Shown here: positions 55,061 through 63,340 of the stretch, piece by piece
Layout of the letters: each line of letters starts with the position of its first letter
Position numbering within the stretch: position 1 is the stretch's first letter
NCBI RefSeq assembly: GCF_003325355.1
Contig: NZ_CP030850.1
Location: 1,302,001-1,366,000, forward strand
Direction of reading: 5' to 3'
DNA from: Runella rosea
Lineage (GTDB): Bacteria > Bacteroidota > Bacteroidia > Cytophagales > Spirosomataceae
Length of the DNA stretch: 64,000 nt
Notes under the pieces: model-generated
What the model saw: only the letters and a program-made list of their open reading frames with translations
What the model was told of the DNA's origin: nothing
Database searches by the model: none
Program-made: the position numbers and the translations under genes

Positions 55061-56272
55061 TTACATTCTTGCGGCCAGCAACAGACTTAAATCTTTGTGG
55101 CGCATGTTGAATTTTTTTGCAATAATCGGATTGGTGAGCATACCACCGTGGCAGTAAACACCCTTGCTAAACCAACGATTTGCGTACATCATTTGTTCAA
55201 TTCCACCCGTATTTCCTGCCCGTAGTAACATGGGCAAGAACACATTACTCAACGCCATGCTCGCCGTATGGGCCACCCGCGACGCGATGTTGGGAACGCA
55301 ATAATGAATCACGTCATGTACCCGGTAAGTGGGGTCTTTGTGGGTCGTAATGCGCGAAGTTTCGATGCAACCGCCCTGGTCAATGGATACGTCAATAATG
55401 ACCGAATTGGGTTTCATTCTTGACACCATCTCTTCCGTAACGATGCTTGGACTGTAGCCGTCGTTGGGACGCAGCGCACCAATCACCACATCGGCCCGTT
55501 GAATGGCTTCTGCCAGCGTATCTGTCTCAATGATTGAGGTATAGATATTTTGACCAATGGCGTACTTGAGGCGCTGAAGACGGTAAATATGTTGGTCAAA
55601 AATCTTAATTTCTGCCCCCAAAGCCAAGGCAGTACGGGCGGCATACTCGGCCACGGTTCCTGCCCCGATAACGACCACTTTGGTCGGGGGTACGCCCGTA
55701 ATTCCCCCCATAATAATTCCCCGTCCGTTGTTGGCACTGCTGAGGTATTCTGCCGCAATCAGCATAACGGTACTCCCCACAATCTCGCTCAACGACCGAA
55801 TGACGGGCAATCCGCCTACTTTATCTTCAATGTATTCGTAACTGATACCAGTGATGTGCTTTTCGTTCAAAAATTCAAAATACGAACGTTCTCGCGTGGG
55901 CAAATTGAGGGCTGAAATAATCTTTTGACCATTTTTGAGGTGCGTAAATTCCTGCTCAACCAAAGGCTCAATTTTCAAAATCAAGTCCGATGTATAGACT
56001 TCTTGCGGCGAATACGCAATCTGAGCGCCAGCTTCGCTGTACTCGTGATCGGGAAATTGCGCGCCTTCTCCCGCTCCTTTTTCTACCACTACCTGATGCC
56101 CGTTGCGCACCAAAATAGCAACCGCTTCGGGCGTTAGGGCAATCCGATTTTCCTGCAATGACACCTCCTTTGGCAGCCCAATCAACAAACTTTGTTGACC
56201 CACTTTGACGGGTGCCAGTGCTTCCTGTGGGTAAAGAGCGGTTTGTTGAGCCAATTCTCCAAAACCTGTCAT
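55061..56272 (-). CDS. ald: Alanine dehydrogenase
   Basis: 403 residues, with an N-terminal extension of about 25 residues compared with the usual roughly 370. The AlaDh/PNT N-domain has LIGLPKEVSLQENRIALTPEAV; the NAD-binding domain has VVVIGAGTVAEYAARTALALGAEIKIFD (GAGTVAEY at 203-210). The C-terminal SVIIDVSIDQGGCIETSRIT is typical. The reaction is the reversible NAD-dependent oxidative deamination of L-alanine to pyruvate and ammonium. The tsaE gene ends 16 bases upstream on the same strand. Placement next to tsaE is, as far as I recall, common in Bacteroidota. Confidence 0.9.
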   Translation of the reverse strand: MTGFGELAQQTALYPQEALAPVKVGQQSLLIGLPKEVSLQENRIALTPEAVAILVRNGHQVVVEKGAGEGAQFPDHEYSEAGAQIAYSPQEVYTSDLILKIEPLVEQEFTHLKNGQKIISALNLPTRERSYFEFLNEKHITGISYEYIEDKVGGLPVIRSLSEIVGSTVMLIAAEYLSSANNGRGIIMGGITGVPPTKVVVIGAGTVAEYAARTALALGAEIKIFDQHIYRLQRLKYAIGQNIYTSIIETDTLAEAIQRADVVIGALRPNDGYSPSIVTEEMVSRMKPNSVIIDVSIDQGGCIETSRITTHKDPTYRVHDVIHYCVPNIASRVAHTASMALSNVFLPMLLRAGNTGGIEQMMYANRWFSKGVYCHGGMLTNPIIAKKFNMRHKDLSLLLAARM

Positions 56273-56287
56273 TTCTATAAAAAGTGT

Positions 56288-56728
56288 TTAATCGTTCGTG
56301 TCAGTGTTGTTATCGGTAACTATTATTTCCCGCTTCCCGTTCATGGTTTCTTTGATGGAAATGGTAACAAATCGGTCGGGGAGCAAGTCGGCAATTTTAT
56401 CGGGCCATTCAATCAAACACAAATTACCCGAATCGAGGTATTCTTCCAATCCAATGTCGTAGGCTTCGGCGGTATTTTTTAACCGATAACAATCGAAATG
56501 ATAAATAGCCTCCCCGCTCGTGGTAAGGTACTCGTTCACAATGGAAAAAGTGGGACTTTGTACGGTATTTACGACCCCTAAATGCTGGCAAATCGCTTTA
56601 ATGAGCGTGGTTTTCCCCGCCCCCATTTGGCCTTCAAACAACCACACTGGGCTTGTCTGGCAGGCCTGAATGAGCCGCTGTGCCACCTGGCTTATTCCCT
56701 GTAAATCAAACGGTTCTATCTGAAGCAT
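56288..56728 (-). CDS. tsaE: tRNA threonylcarbamoyladenosine biosynthesis ATPase TsaE
   Basis: 146 residues, standard length. A P-loop at 33-41 (GQMGAGKTT) is followed by PTFSIVNEYL, YHFDCYRLKN and CLIEWPDKIADLLPDRFVTISI, the TsaE signature run. TsaE is the ATPase that supports the TsaB-TsaD complex in making the t6A modification at position 37 of ANN-decoding tRNAs. It is the upstream gene of a tight pair with ald, 16 bases apart. Confidence 0.93.
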   Translation of the reverse strand: MLQIEPFDLQGISQVAQRLIQACQTSPVWLFEGQMGAGKTTLIKAICQHLGVVNTVQSPTFSIVNEYLTTSGEAIYHFDCYRLKNTAEAYDIGLEEYLDSGNLCLIEWPDKIADLLPDRFVTISIKETMNGKREIIVTDNNTDTND

Positions 56729-56766
56729 ACGATGTGATACGACTCGGTTACCTTGACAATCGGAGG

Positions 56767-58008
56767 CTAAATAACACCTTTCTTTTTCAACTCTTTAGAC
56801 AGTTCTTCCATCAACAGCCGATGTGCTTCTGGATTGGGGTGTCCATCGTGTTGCAATTGGTACTTTTTGGATGGATAAGGAAACAGATTTCTAAAATCAA
56901 TCACCTTAATGCCCCGCTCTTTTAACAACCCAATCATGGGGGAATCTTTTTTCAATGCATCAGGGTACAAAACCACATAAAAATCGTCATTTTTAAACTG
57001 TTTTTTGTATTCTTCCTGCGATTTTTTAATGAGATTGGCGGTAAGTTCATAATCTTTTGGACGATACGCAAACGGAAAATCCATGGCAAAATGCTGACGA
57101 ACTTTGCTTTTGAAGAGCATCATCCCAAAGCGGTATTTGAGCGGATGGACAAAACGATACACCCCGTTGGTTTGCATCGAAGATTCATCAACATCTGGAA
57201 AATAACCATCGTACATACCAATCCAGCCCGCCGATGGAATGGCCCGATTGACGTGGTCTTCTATGTAAGTATAAACGGCAAAACCCTGCTTTTGAGGAAC
57301 CTGCGTGGTCACGTTCTGGTGCTGCAATCGGGCCAGCATGTGGCGTGGTGAGTACCCGAAAAAACCATAATTATACGCCTGAAAAGCCGTGTTGTCTTTC
57401 TGAAAATAATAGGGTATGGTTTCGTTGTCAGCCACTGCGTCGCCGTAAGTGAACGAACATCCAAAAAACAACGCGTAGCGGTCGCGTTGGGGGTTGAGGC
57501 TATCGACAAAAGGGGTAATGCGCCGCGAAAACGAGTCTACGTGCATCACTACATCAATGACAGGCTTGCCATTCAGCGTTTTAACCCATTTAAAATTGTG
57601 GTTTGGGATGGGTTTTCGGCCCAAGAACTCATCAAAAGCATAGCTCGAATCATACGCAGGGCCCGCATATTGGGGTTGATTGGCGGCAGGTGCTTTTTGG
57701 CCCGCATCATGAATCCACCCAACGACGGTTTCTATGCCGTAAATTACAAAAAATACACTGGTGAATGACAACAAAATATTTTGAACAACGGGAGGACTTT
57801 GCCGAATCATCAAATAAAGACTGACCAATCCGACAGCCCACGCCACCACGCGAAAACCAATGAGCCTTAAATCATAATCAAACCAAATGCCGTCGCCGTT
57901 GCCCACAAAAAATTCAACGGCAATGACCGAAAGAATCAATAAGATCACAATGGATATGAAATAGCCGAGCCAGGCAAAGAGAGTGGTATTCTTCTGAAAA
58001 AAACGCAT
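56767..58008 (-). CDS. Membrane protein with SGNH/GDSL-hydrolase-like domain
   Basis: 413 residues. Three hydrophobic segments occupy the first about 130 residues (LFAWLGYFISIVILLILSVIAVEFFV, VVAWAVGLVSLYLMI, ILLSFTSVFFVIYGIETVVGWI). The C-terminal domain contains YALFFGCSFTYGDAVADNETIP, where GCSF corresponds to the block I nucleophile region of SGNH hydrolases, and QHDGHPNPEAHRLLMEEL, the block V H-containing motif. It could be an esterase or acyltransferase acting on cell-envelope or exported polymers; no closer family was recognised. A 39-base gap separates it from tsaE downstream. Confidence 0.75.
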   Translation of the reverse strand: MRFFQKNTTLFAWLGYFISIVILLILSVIAVEFFVGNGDGIWFDYDLRLIGFRVVAWAVGLVSLYLMIRQSPPVVQNILLSFTSVFFVIYGIETVVGWIHDAGQKAPAANQPQYAGPAYDSSYAFDEFLGRKPIPNHNFKWVKTLNGKPVIDVVMHVDSFSRRITPFVDSLNPQRDRYALFFGCSFTYGDAVADNETIPYYFQKDNTAFQAYNYGFFGYSPRHMLARLQHQNVTTQVPQKQGFAVYTYIEDHVNRAIPSAGWIGMYDGYFPDVDESSMQTNGVYRFVHPLKYRFGMMLFKSKVRQHFAMDFPFAYRPKDYELTANLIKKSQEEYKKQFKNDDFYVVLYPDALKKDSPMIGLLKERGIKVIDFRNLFPYPSKKYQLQHDGHPNPEAHRLLMEELSKELKKKGVI

Positions 58009-58265
58009 TCGTCGAAAGCTGTTCTAGTTTTGAGAGGCCAAAGGTAAAACTTTTTGCCCAATTTATTAGGAATTACCCCAACACACACCGCTAGCTATGA
58101 CGAACATTTGTGGAGAGAGTCAGGAAAAAGCGGCTACCCAGCTCCCTAAAAAAAGACGCTACCGATACAGTAACTTTTGAAAGATTTACCCTTCATTTTT
58201 GGAGAATGCTTTCGTTATTTGCAAATCTGTTTTAGACCACCTTACGTTACTCAAAACTTGTTATT

Positions 58266-59306
58266 ATGTCTACTCCTTTAAATGTTGGTTTAATTGGCTT
58301 CGGGCTATCGGGGCGTTATTTTCATGCACCGTTTTTGAAAGTCAACCCTCATTTCAAATTGACCAAAGTGGTAACGCGCAACGCTGCCTCAGTGCACGAA
58401 TTCGACCCTTCCATTGAGGTCATCAGTAGCACCGAAGCTCTTTTGGCCGACGATTCCATCGACGTTGTGTTTGTCTGTACCCCCAACGACCTCCATTTTC
58501 CCTACGCCAAGGCGGCTTTGGAAGCGGGCAAACACGTAGTCATTGAAAAACCATTCACCAACACAACCGCCGAAGCCGACGAGCTGATTGCGCTGGCCGA
58601 ACAAAAAAAACGGGTGGTGACGGCCTATCAAAACCGCCGTTGGGATGCTGATTTTCTAACCATCCAAAAGCTGCTCAACGACGGAACGCTGGGAGATGTG
58701 ATTGAATTTGAAGGACATTTTGACCGTTTTCGCCCTGAAGTAGCCCAAGGCACCTGGAAAGAAGTAGCCGCCGCAGGGGCAGGAACGCTGTACAACTTAG
58801 GGCCTCACCTAATCGACCAAGCATTGGTGTTGTTTGGCACTCCCCAAAAAGTAACCGCCACCATCAAAATCGTGCGCTCTGGTGGTGAAACCGACGATTA
58901 TTTTGACATCCGGATGGATTATGCCGACAAAAGCATCATTCTCAAAGCCAGTTTAATGGTTTTTGAAAATAACTTACGATACGTCATTCACGGCACAAAG
59001 GGGAGTTTTATCAAATACGGACTTGATATTCAAGAGGATACCTTACGAAAAAACATCCTACCCAACACTGAAAACTGGGGAGAAGAACCAGAAAACCAGT
59101 GGGGAACGCTATACACCGAAGCAGGGAAAGCAACGATTAAAACGCTACCCGGTCACTACACTCCTTTTTATGACAACATTTACGAAGCCATTGCCGAAGG
59201 CAAAGAGCTGATTGTGAAGCCGCAACACGCACGCAACACCACCCGCGTGATGGAGTTGGCGATTGAAAGCAGTCGATTGGGGAAAACAATGGCTTTTGAA
59301 GGATAA
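58266..59306 (+). CDS. Gfo/Idh/MocA-family oxidoreductase
   Basis: 346 residues without signal peptide. The N-terminal NAD(P) fold has VGLIGFGLSGRYFHAPFL (7-24) and CTPNDLHFPYAKAALEAGKHVVIEKPFTN, with the family EKP motif at 94-96. The C-terminal domain has AGTLYNLGPHLIDQALVLFG, in which the His next to the Asp fits the usual catalytic H-x-x-D pair. Members interconvert hydroxyl and keto groups on sugars, inositols or similar compounds; the exact substrate is not readable. It ends in the hairpin at 59333. Confidence 0.9.
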   Translation: MSTPLNVGLIGFGLSGRYFHAPFLKVNPHFKLTKVVTRNAASVHEFDPSIEVISSTEALLADDSIDVVFVCTPNDLHFPYAKAALEAGKHVVIEKPFTNTTAEADELIALAEQKKRVVTAYQNRRWDADFLTIQKLLNDGTLGDVIEFEGHFDRFRPEVAQGTWKEVAAAGAGTLYNLGPHLIDQALVLFGTPQKVTATIKIVRSGGETDDYFDIRMDYADKSIILKASLMVFENNLRYVIHGTKGSFIKYGLDIQEDTLRKNILPNTENWGEEPENQWGTLYTEAGKATIKTLPGHYTPFYDNIYEAIAEGKELIVKPQHARNTTRVMELAIESSRLGKTMAFEG

Positions 59307-59311
59307 ATATG

Positions 59312-59362
59312 CGTGATGCAGGTTGTAAGAACGTGGTGCAGGTTGTGAGCAACCTGCACCAC
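59312..59362. repeat. Tandem 20-bp repeat joined to a bidirectional hairpin
   Basis: Units 59312-59331 and 59332-59351 match at 17 of 20 positions (both contain GCAGGTTGT). The second unit forms a perfect 13-bp stem with its inverted copy: GTGGTGCAGGTTG at 59333-59345 with CAACCTGCACCAC at 59350-59362, loop TGAG. It lies between the converging oxidoreductase and SDR genes and may terminate both. Confidence 0.7.
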
Positions 59363-59370
59363 TGCTCTCA

Positions 59371-60168
59371 TCAGCCGTTGTCCGAAAACTCAGGGTAGAG
59401 CATCATGCCGCCGTCTACGTAGAGGGTTTCTCCCGTGATATAATCAGAATCGTCGGAAGCCAACCAAATGGCAGCCTTGGCCACGTCTTCGGGCTGACCA
59501 ATGCGACGGTACGGAATCAGTTTCATTAACGCTTGCCTATTTTCCTCCGACGACCACACACTTTTGTTGATGGGCGTCTGAATGGCTCCCGGACTGATGG
59601 CATTGACACGGATTTTGAGCGGAGCAAGCTCCTGCGCAATGGACTTCATAAACATCAACACTCCCCCTTTTGAGGCGGCATAGTTGATATGCCCCGCCCA
59701 CGGAATCATGTCATGCACCGAACTCATGCAGATAATTTTGCCAATCGCTCCCGTGGTGGTTTTCCCTTCGGCTTGGGCCACAAAATGGCGGGCGGCTTCG
59801 CGGGCGCACAAAAACTGCCCCGTCAGGTTGATGTTTATTACGTTGTTCCATTGGTCGAGGGTCATATTCAGGAAAGACGCATCGTCCTGAATCCCGCTGT
59901 TAGCCACTAAAATATCCACTTGACCAAAGGCTTCAATGGCCTTTTCAAACATTTTGAGCACGTCGGCTTCTTTGCCCACGTTGGCTTTGACCGCGATGGC
60001 ATCGCCGCCTTCGGCTTTTATTTGTTTGACAACCTCCAAGGCTTTTGTCCGACTGCTGTTGTAATTGACAATCACGTTGGCACCTTCTTTTCCGAAGGCA
60101 ACGGCAATGGCACGGCCAATTCCCGAACTAGAGCCAGTGATAATGGCGGTTTGTTGAGCTAATTTCAT
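59371..60168 (-). CDS. SDR-family oxidoreductase, glucose 1-dehydrogenase-like
   Basis: 265 residues from the ATG at 60168; the frame upstream to 60213 lacks support. Cofactor motif TGSSSGIG is at 11-18, and VNYNSSR after beta-2 suggests NADP(H) acceptance. The catalytic residues are Ser150, Tyr163 and Lys167 (YAASKGG). The motif usually written NNAG reads ANSG here, a modest departure. GGDAIAVKANVG and the C-terminal SDYITGETLYVDGGMMLYPEF resemble glucose 1-dehydrogenases and FabG-like enzymes. It is divergent from the LuxR-type gene at 60261. Confidence 0.88.
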   Translation of the reverse strand: MKLAQQTAIITGSSSGIGRAIAVAFGKEGANVIVNYNSSRTKALEVVKQIKAEGGDAIAVKANVGKEADVLKMFEKAIEAFGQVDILVANSGIQDDASFLNMTLDQWNNVININLTGQFLCAREAARHFVAQAEGKTTTGAIGKIICMSSVHDMIPWAGHINYAASKGGVLMFMKSIAQELAPLKIRVNAISPGAIQTPINKSVWSSEENRQALMKLIPYRRIGQPEDVAKAAIWLASDDSDYITGETLYVDGGMMLYPEFSDNG

Positions 60169-60260
60169 GCGAATAATGGAGAAGAAATTGAGTTGTTTGT
60201 CAATTTTAATCAATTTTGAGAAAAAGTCATGCCACCGCAGTCATTTGTTTTTTTGAAAGA

Positions 60261-60695
60261 ATGAGAAAAACGTATTTTTTGTACGGGCTTGGATTGGGTT
60301 TCCTGCTGATTGTGCTCAAACTCATCGAGTACCAATTTTTGGTACGAATGCACATTTTTGAAATATACGGTGGATTGATTGCGGCCTTATTCATGGGAAT
60401 CGGGATTTGGGCGGGGCTTAAATTCACCCGCCAATCCCCCGCTCCCATGAGTGTTCAGGCAGTGCCCACGTTTGATGAAGCTAAAATCAAGGAATTGGGA
60501 ATCAGCAAACGGGAGTTGGAAGTGTTGGAACTGATTACGCAGGGATTGACCAATCAGGAAATTGCAGATAAACTGTTTGTCTCACCCAACACCGTCAAAA
60601 CACACTCGGCGCGGTTGTTTGAAAAGTTGGACGTAAACAGCCGCACCAAAGCCATCCATCGCGCCAAAGAGTTGGGGATATTAAGGGTAAACTAA
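60261..60695 (+). CDS. Membrane-anchored LuxR-type helix-turn-helix regulator
   Basis: 144 residues from ATG 60261. Two membrane spans fill the N-terminal half (YFLYGLGLGFLLIVLKLIEY and IYGGLIAALFMGIGIWAGL). The C-terminal about 65 residues are a LuxR/GerE helix-turn-helix: ISKRELEVLELITQGLTNQEIADKLFVSPNTVKTHSARLFEKLDVNSRTKAI. There is no receiver domain, so it is not a classical response regulator; DNA binding from a membrane anchor is implied. The DUF4199 gene follows by 131 bases, an arrangement I recall from other Cytophagales. Confidence 0.85.
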   Translation: MRKTYFLYGLGLGFLLIVLKLIEYQFLVRMHIFEIYGGLIAALFMGIGIWAGLKFTRQSPAPMSVQAVPTFDEAKIKELGISKRELEVLELITQGLTNQEIADKLFVSPNTVKTHSARLFEKLDVNSRTKAIHRAKELGILRVN

Positions 60696-60826
60696 AGAAT
60701 GATTTTGGGCCATTTCGGAAAAATCACCCAAAAGTATGACCGTTCGTTCCTGGCTTCTACCCTACTTTTGCTCAGGGTTTACAACAATCACCCCGTTTAG
60801 CATTCACCTCTTCAAAACTACCAATT

Positions 60827-61348
60827 ATGCAAAAGACAATTATTCGGTTCGGGCTTATTTCGGGTGCTCTCTCTTCCGTTTTACTGGTTTTATTAACCAC
60901 CATTGGCCGGGCCATTGGGTTTGAAACCTTTGCCGATTACGGCGTTTGGTTTGGATTTACGTCCATTATTCTCTCGTTAACGTTGGTTTATTTCGGCATC
61001 AAATCGTACCGCGACCAACACAGCGAAGGACGAATTACGTTTGGAAAGGCATTTCAAATCGGCATTGCAGTGACGGTCATTTCCTGCGTTTGTTACGCAC
61101 TTACGTGGTTAATTTTTTTCTTCAATTTCTTCCCTACTTTTATGGAGGATTTTGGGGCCTATCATCTCCAAAAAATGAAAGAAGACGGTAAAAGCGCGGC
61201 CGAAATCGCCCAACAAGCCGCCGAAATAGCCAAGGCCAACACCCAATATCAAAATCCGTTTTACAATTTTGCCGTCACCTTTATGGAGCCATTTCCAGTG
61301 GGTTTGCTCATGACGCTGGTATCGGCACTGGTGCTGAAAAAGAAGTAA
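60827..61348 (+). CDS. DUF4199-family membrane protein
   Basis: 173 residues with four predicted membrane spans (LISGALSSVLLVLLTTIG, YGVWFGFTSIILSLTLVYFGI, FQIGIAVTVISCVCYALTWLIFF, PFPVGLLMTLVSALVLKKK). The spacing and the KSYRDQHSEGRITFGKAFQIG loop match DUF4199. Function is unknown. A pairing with the upstream membrane LuxR-type gene suggests a common regulatory or stress role. An Ala/Glu-rich extramembrane helix (SAAEIAQQAAEIAKAN) lies between spans 3 and 4. Confidence 0.85.
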   Translation: MQKTIIRFGLISGALSSVLLVLLTTIGRAIGFETFADYGVWFGFTSIILSLTLVYFGIKSYRDQHSEGRITFGKAFQIGIAVTVISCVCYALTWLIFFFNFFPTFMEDFGAYHLQKMKEDGKSAAEIAQQAAEIAKANTQYQNPFYNFAVTFMEPFPVGLLMTLVSALVLKKK

Positions 61349-61408
61349 ACCAAACTACTTTTACATCGCTTTTTCAGTTAAAAATTTTACAGTTTTTCGG
61401 CTTAAATT

Positions 61409-62665
61409 TTACGTTTCCATCACGCTTTCTGGCCCGATTTCTACAATGGAGCGGCAACCTGCCAATGCCATTGTCAAATCAAAATCTGCGAGATAATTGG
61501 CCAAAACTTGTTGTACGCCTTCGCTGCCCCCCAAAGCCAGTCCATACACGTAGGGACGCCCCAAGCAAACGGCAGTAGCGCCGAGCGCCAAAGCCTTAAA
61601 AATATCAGCCCCGCCGCGCACGCCACTGTCCAACAGCAAAGGAATACGACCTTGGACGACTTCGGCGATACGCGGCAACATATCCATCGTACCCACCGCC
61701 CCGTCTACCTGGCGACCGCCGTGGTTGGAAATGACCAAACCGTTGATGCCATGATCCAAGGCTTTGAGGGCGTCGTCGGGATGAAGAATTCCTTTGAGCA
61801 AAATCGGCAGTTTAGTTATCTCGCGCAGATAGGCCAGATTTTCCCAAGTAAGCGAAGGGCGCGTATAAATATCGACAAATTTTTTGACCGCCTTGCGGGG
61901 GTTGCCCGATTTGGCATTTTCTAAAAAGCTACCCGGATAATGTCGGATAACGTTCCACAAGGTGCGTATGGCATCGTACGTTATCTTGGGTTTGGGCGCG
62001 GGCGTGGGATCTGGCTCTTCCAGCAATCGACGAAAAACGGGGTCGGAAGTATATTGGGCAATGCCCATTCCACGCAAAAAAGGCAGGTACGCCAGCTCCA
62101 AATCTTGGGTGCGCCAGCCCAGAAGGGTTGTATCCAAAGTAACTACAATTGCCTCACAACCACTGCTTTCGGCGCGCCGAACAAAACTCGCCACCAATTC
62201 GTCCGACTTACTCCAATATAACTGAAACCATCGCGTTTGCTGGCCCATTGCCGCCGCGCAGACTTCCATAGGTACCGATGCCTGATTGGAAAAAATGTAA
62301 GGTATGCCCGTGGCAGCGGCGGCTTTGGCTACGGCCAAATCTGCCTCAGGATGCGCCATTTCCAGCACACCAATGGGAGCCAACAATAAGGGATAGGGAT
62401 GTTTTTTACCGAATAATTCAATGCTCGTATCCCGCCCCGACACATCACGTAACATACGTGGTATGATGCGCCAACGCTCAAACGCCCGACGATTTTGCCG
62501 CATGGTATCACCGTGGCCCGCTCCTCCCACAATATAAGCCGCCGCCTGCGGCGACAGGGCTTTTATCGCTTTGTTTTCCAACCCCTGAGCGTCAACAGGA
62601 ATTGAAGACACGATTCCTGAGGCTCCTTCAAAATATATTTTTTTCTGGCGTTCAAAGGCGTTCAT
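61409..62665 (-). CDS. FMN-dependent alpha-hydroxy-acid oxidising protein (lactate monooxygenase/oxidase-like)
   Basis: 418 residues. The family landmarks are present: AYIVGGAGHGDTMRQNR, PYPLLLAPIGVLEMAHPEADLAVAKAAAATGIPYIFSNQAS, LPILLKGILHPDDALKALDHGINGLVISNHGGRQVDGA with the catalytic His and Arg of the HGGRQ motif, and IPLLLDSGVRGGADIFKALALGATAVCLGRP for FMN phosphate binding. It oxidises a 2-hydroxy acid such as lactate, but whether it acts as dehydrogenase, oxidase or monooxygenase cannot be decided. The length and the N-terminal segment favour the lactate 2-monooxygenase-like group. Confidence 0.88.
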   Translation of the reverse strand: MNAFERQKKIYFEGASGIVSSIPVDAQGLENKAIKALSPQAAAYIVGGAGHGDTMRQNRRAFERWRIIPRMLRDVSGRDTSIELFGKKHPYPLLLAPIGVLEMAHPEADLAVAKAAAATGIPYIFSNQASVPMEVCAAAMGQQTRWFQLYWSKSDELVASFVRRAESSGCEAIVVTLDTTLLGWRTQDLELAYLPFLRGMGIAQYTSDPVFRRLLEEPDPTPAPKPKITYDAIRTLWNVIRHYPGSFLENAKSGNPRKAVKKFVDIYTRPSLTWENLAYLREITKLPILLKGILHPDDALKALDHGINGLVISNHGGRQVDGAVGTMDMLPRIAEVVQGRIPLLLDSGVRGGADIFKALALGATAVCLGRPYVYGLALGGSEGVQQVLANYLADFDLTMALAGCRSIVEIGPESVMET

Positions 62666-62706
62666 AAGGCTGGGTCAATCAGTTGGTATTTTAGGTTTAG
62701 GATAAC

Positions 62707-62737
62707 AAAAAAGGTAATCGGCATTGCACCGATTACC
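62707..62737 (-). terminator. Rho-independent terminator of the Mpo1-like gene
   Basis: GGTAATCGG at 62713-62721 pairs with CCGATTACC at 62729-62737 around a seven-base loop. The A run at 62707-62712 becomes a T tract on the minus strand, downstream of the Mpo1-like stop at 62759. Confidence 0.88.
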
Positions 62738-62758
62738 CCCAAATTTGAGATAAAGTTA

Positions 62759-63223
62759 TCAATATGGTATCCCTGCTTTTTTGTAGATAAAGTGCATCAA
62801 CCACGCGGGGCCAATCATCAGAAATTGTAAATCTTTAAAAAAAGAAGGTTTTTTTCCTTCCACTTTATGCCCCCAAAATTGCCCAATCCAAGCAATCACA
62901 AAAATACCCAACGAAACCTGCCACAGCGTCCAACCTTGATTTTCAACTTGTTGGGCCAGAAAAAGGCACAAACTCGTAAACAGAATCAATCCAATCGCTA
63001 AGGTAACCGATAAGCGTATGTAATAAATCGTCACCAGTGCCAGTACGAGCATAGCCACATTGAGCGGCAGATTTTCGGCAATCAAAACGGGCAGTTTGAT
63101 ACTATAAAGCAACCCTACCACACTAAAAAAAATGGCAGGTACACAAATCCAGTGTACCAGTTTATTGGTAGGATTCTGATGGCTTTCACCGTATTCATTC
63201 AGCCAGGCATCAATGGTTCTCAT
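62759..63223 (-). CDS. Mpo1-like (DUF962) membrane protein
   Basis: 154 residues from the ATG at 63223; the longer frame to 63259 lacks support. It starts MRTIDAWLNEYGESHQNPTNKLVHWICVP, the DUF962/YGL010w signature with its conserved His residues, and carries four hydrophobic spans, the last near GPAWLMHFIYKKAG. Yeast Mpo1 is an iron-dependent dioxygenase of 2-hydroxy fatty acids; whether the bacterial members share this is inference. It stands alone with its own terminator; the downstream neighbour on the same strand is a 2-hydroxy-acid oxidase, which is suggestive but not evidence of a shared pathway. Confidence 0.85.
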   Translation of the reverse strand: MRTIDAWLNEYGESHQNPTNKLVHWICVPAIFFSVVGLLYSIKLPVLIAENLPLNVAMLVLALVTIYYIRLSVTLAIGLILFTSLCLFLAQQVENQGWTLWQVSLGIFVIAWIGQFWGHKVEGKKPSFFKDLQFLMIGPAWLMHFIYKKAGIPY

Positions 63224-63340
63224 AATTGTAAAAGGGTTGGTTTTATAAAGATAAATCACAAATAAACCTCCTTAAAATTATATAAATAACCACAAAATGA
63301 CAAACCCATACTGAATAATCAGCCCAAATCGGGCGTTTGG

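Noticed and set aside
63301-63340. Hairpin GCCC/GGGC with outer GAATAA/TTATTC arms after the C1 peptidase gene
   Set aside because: The arms are interrupted by an unequal internal loop and no T tract follows on the minus strand, so it is too weak to call a terminator.
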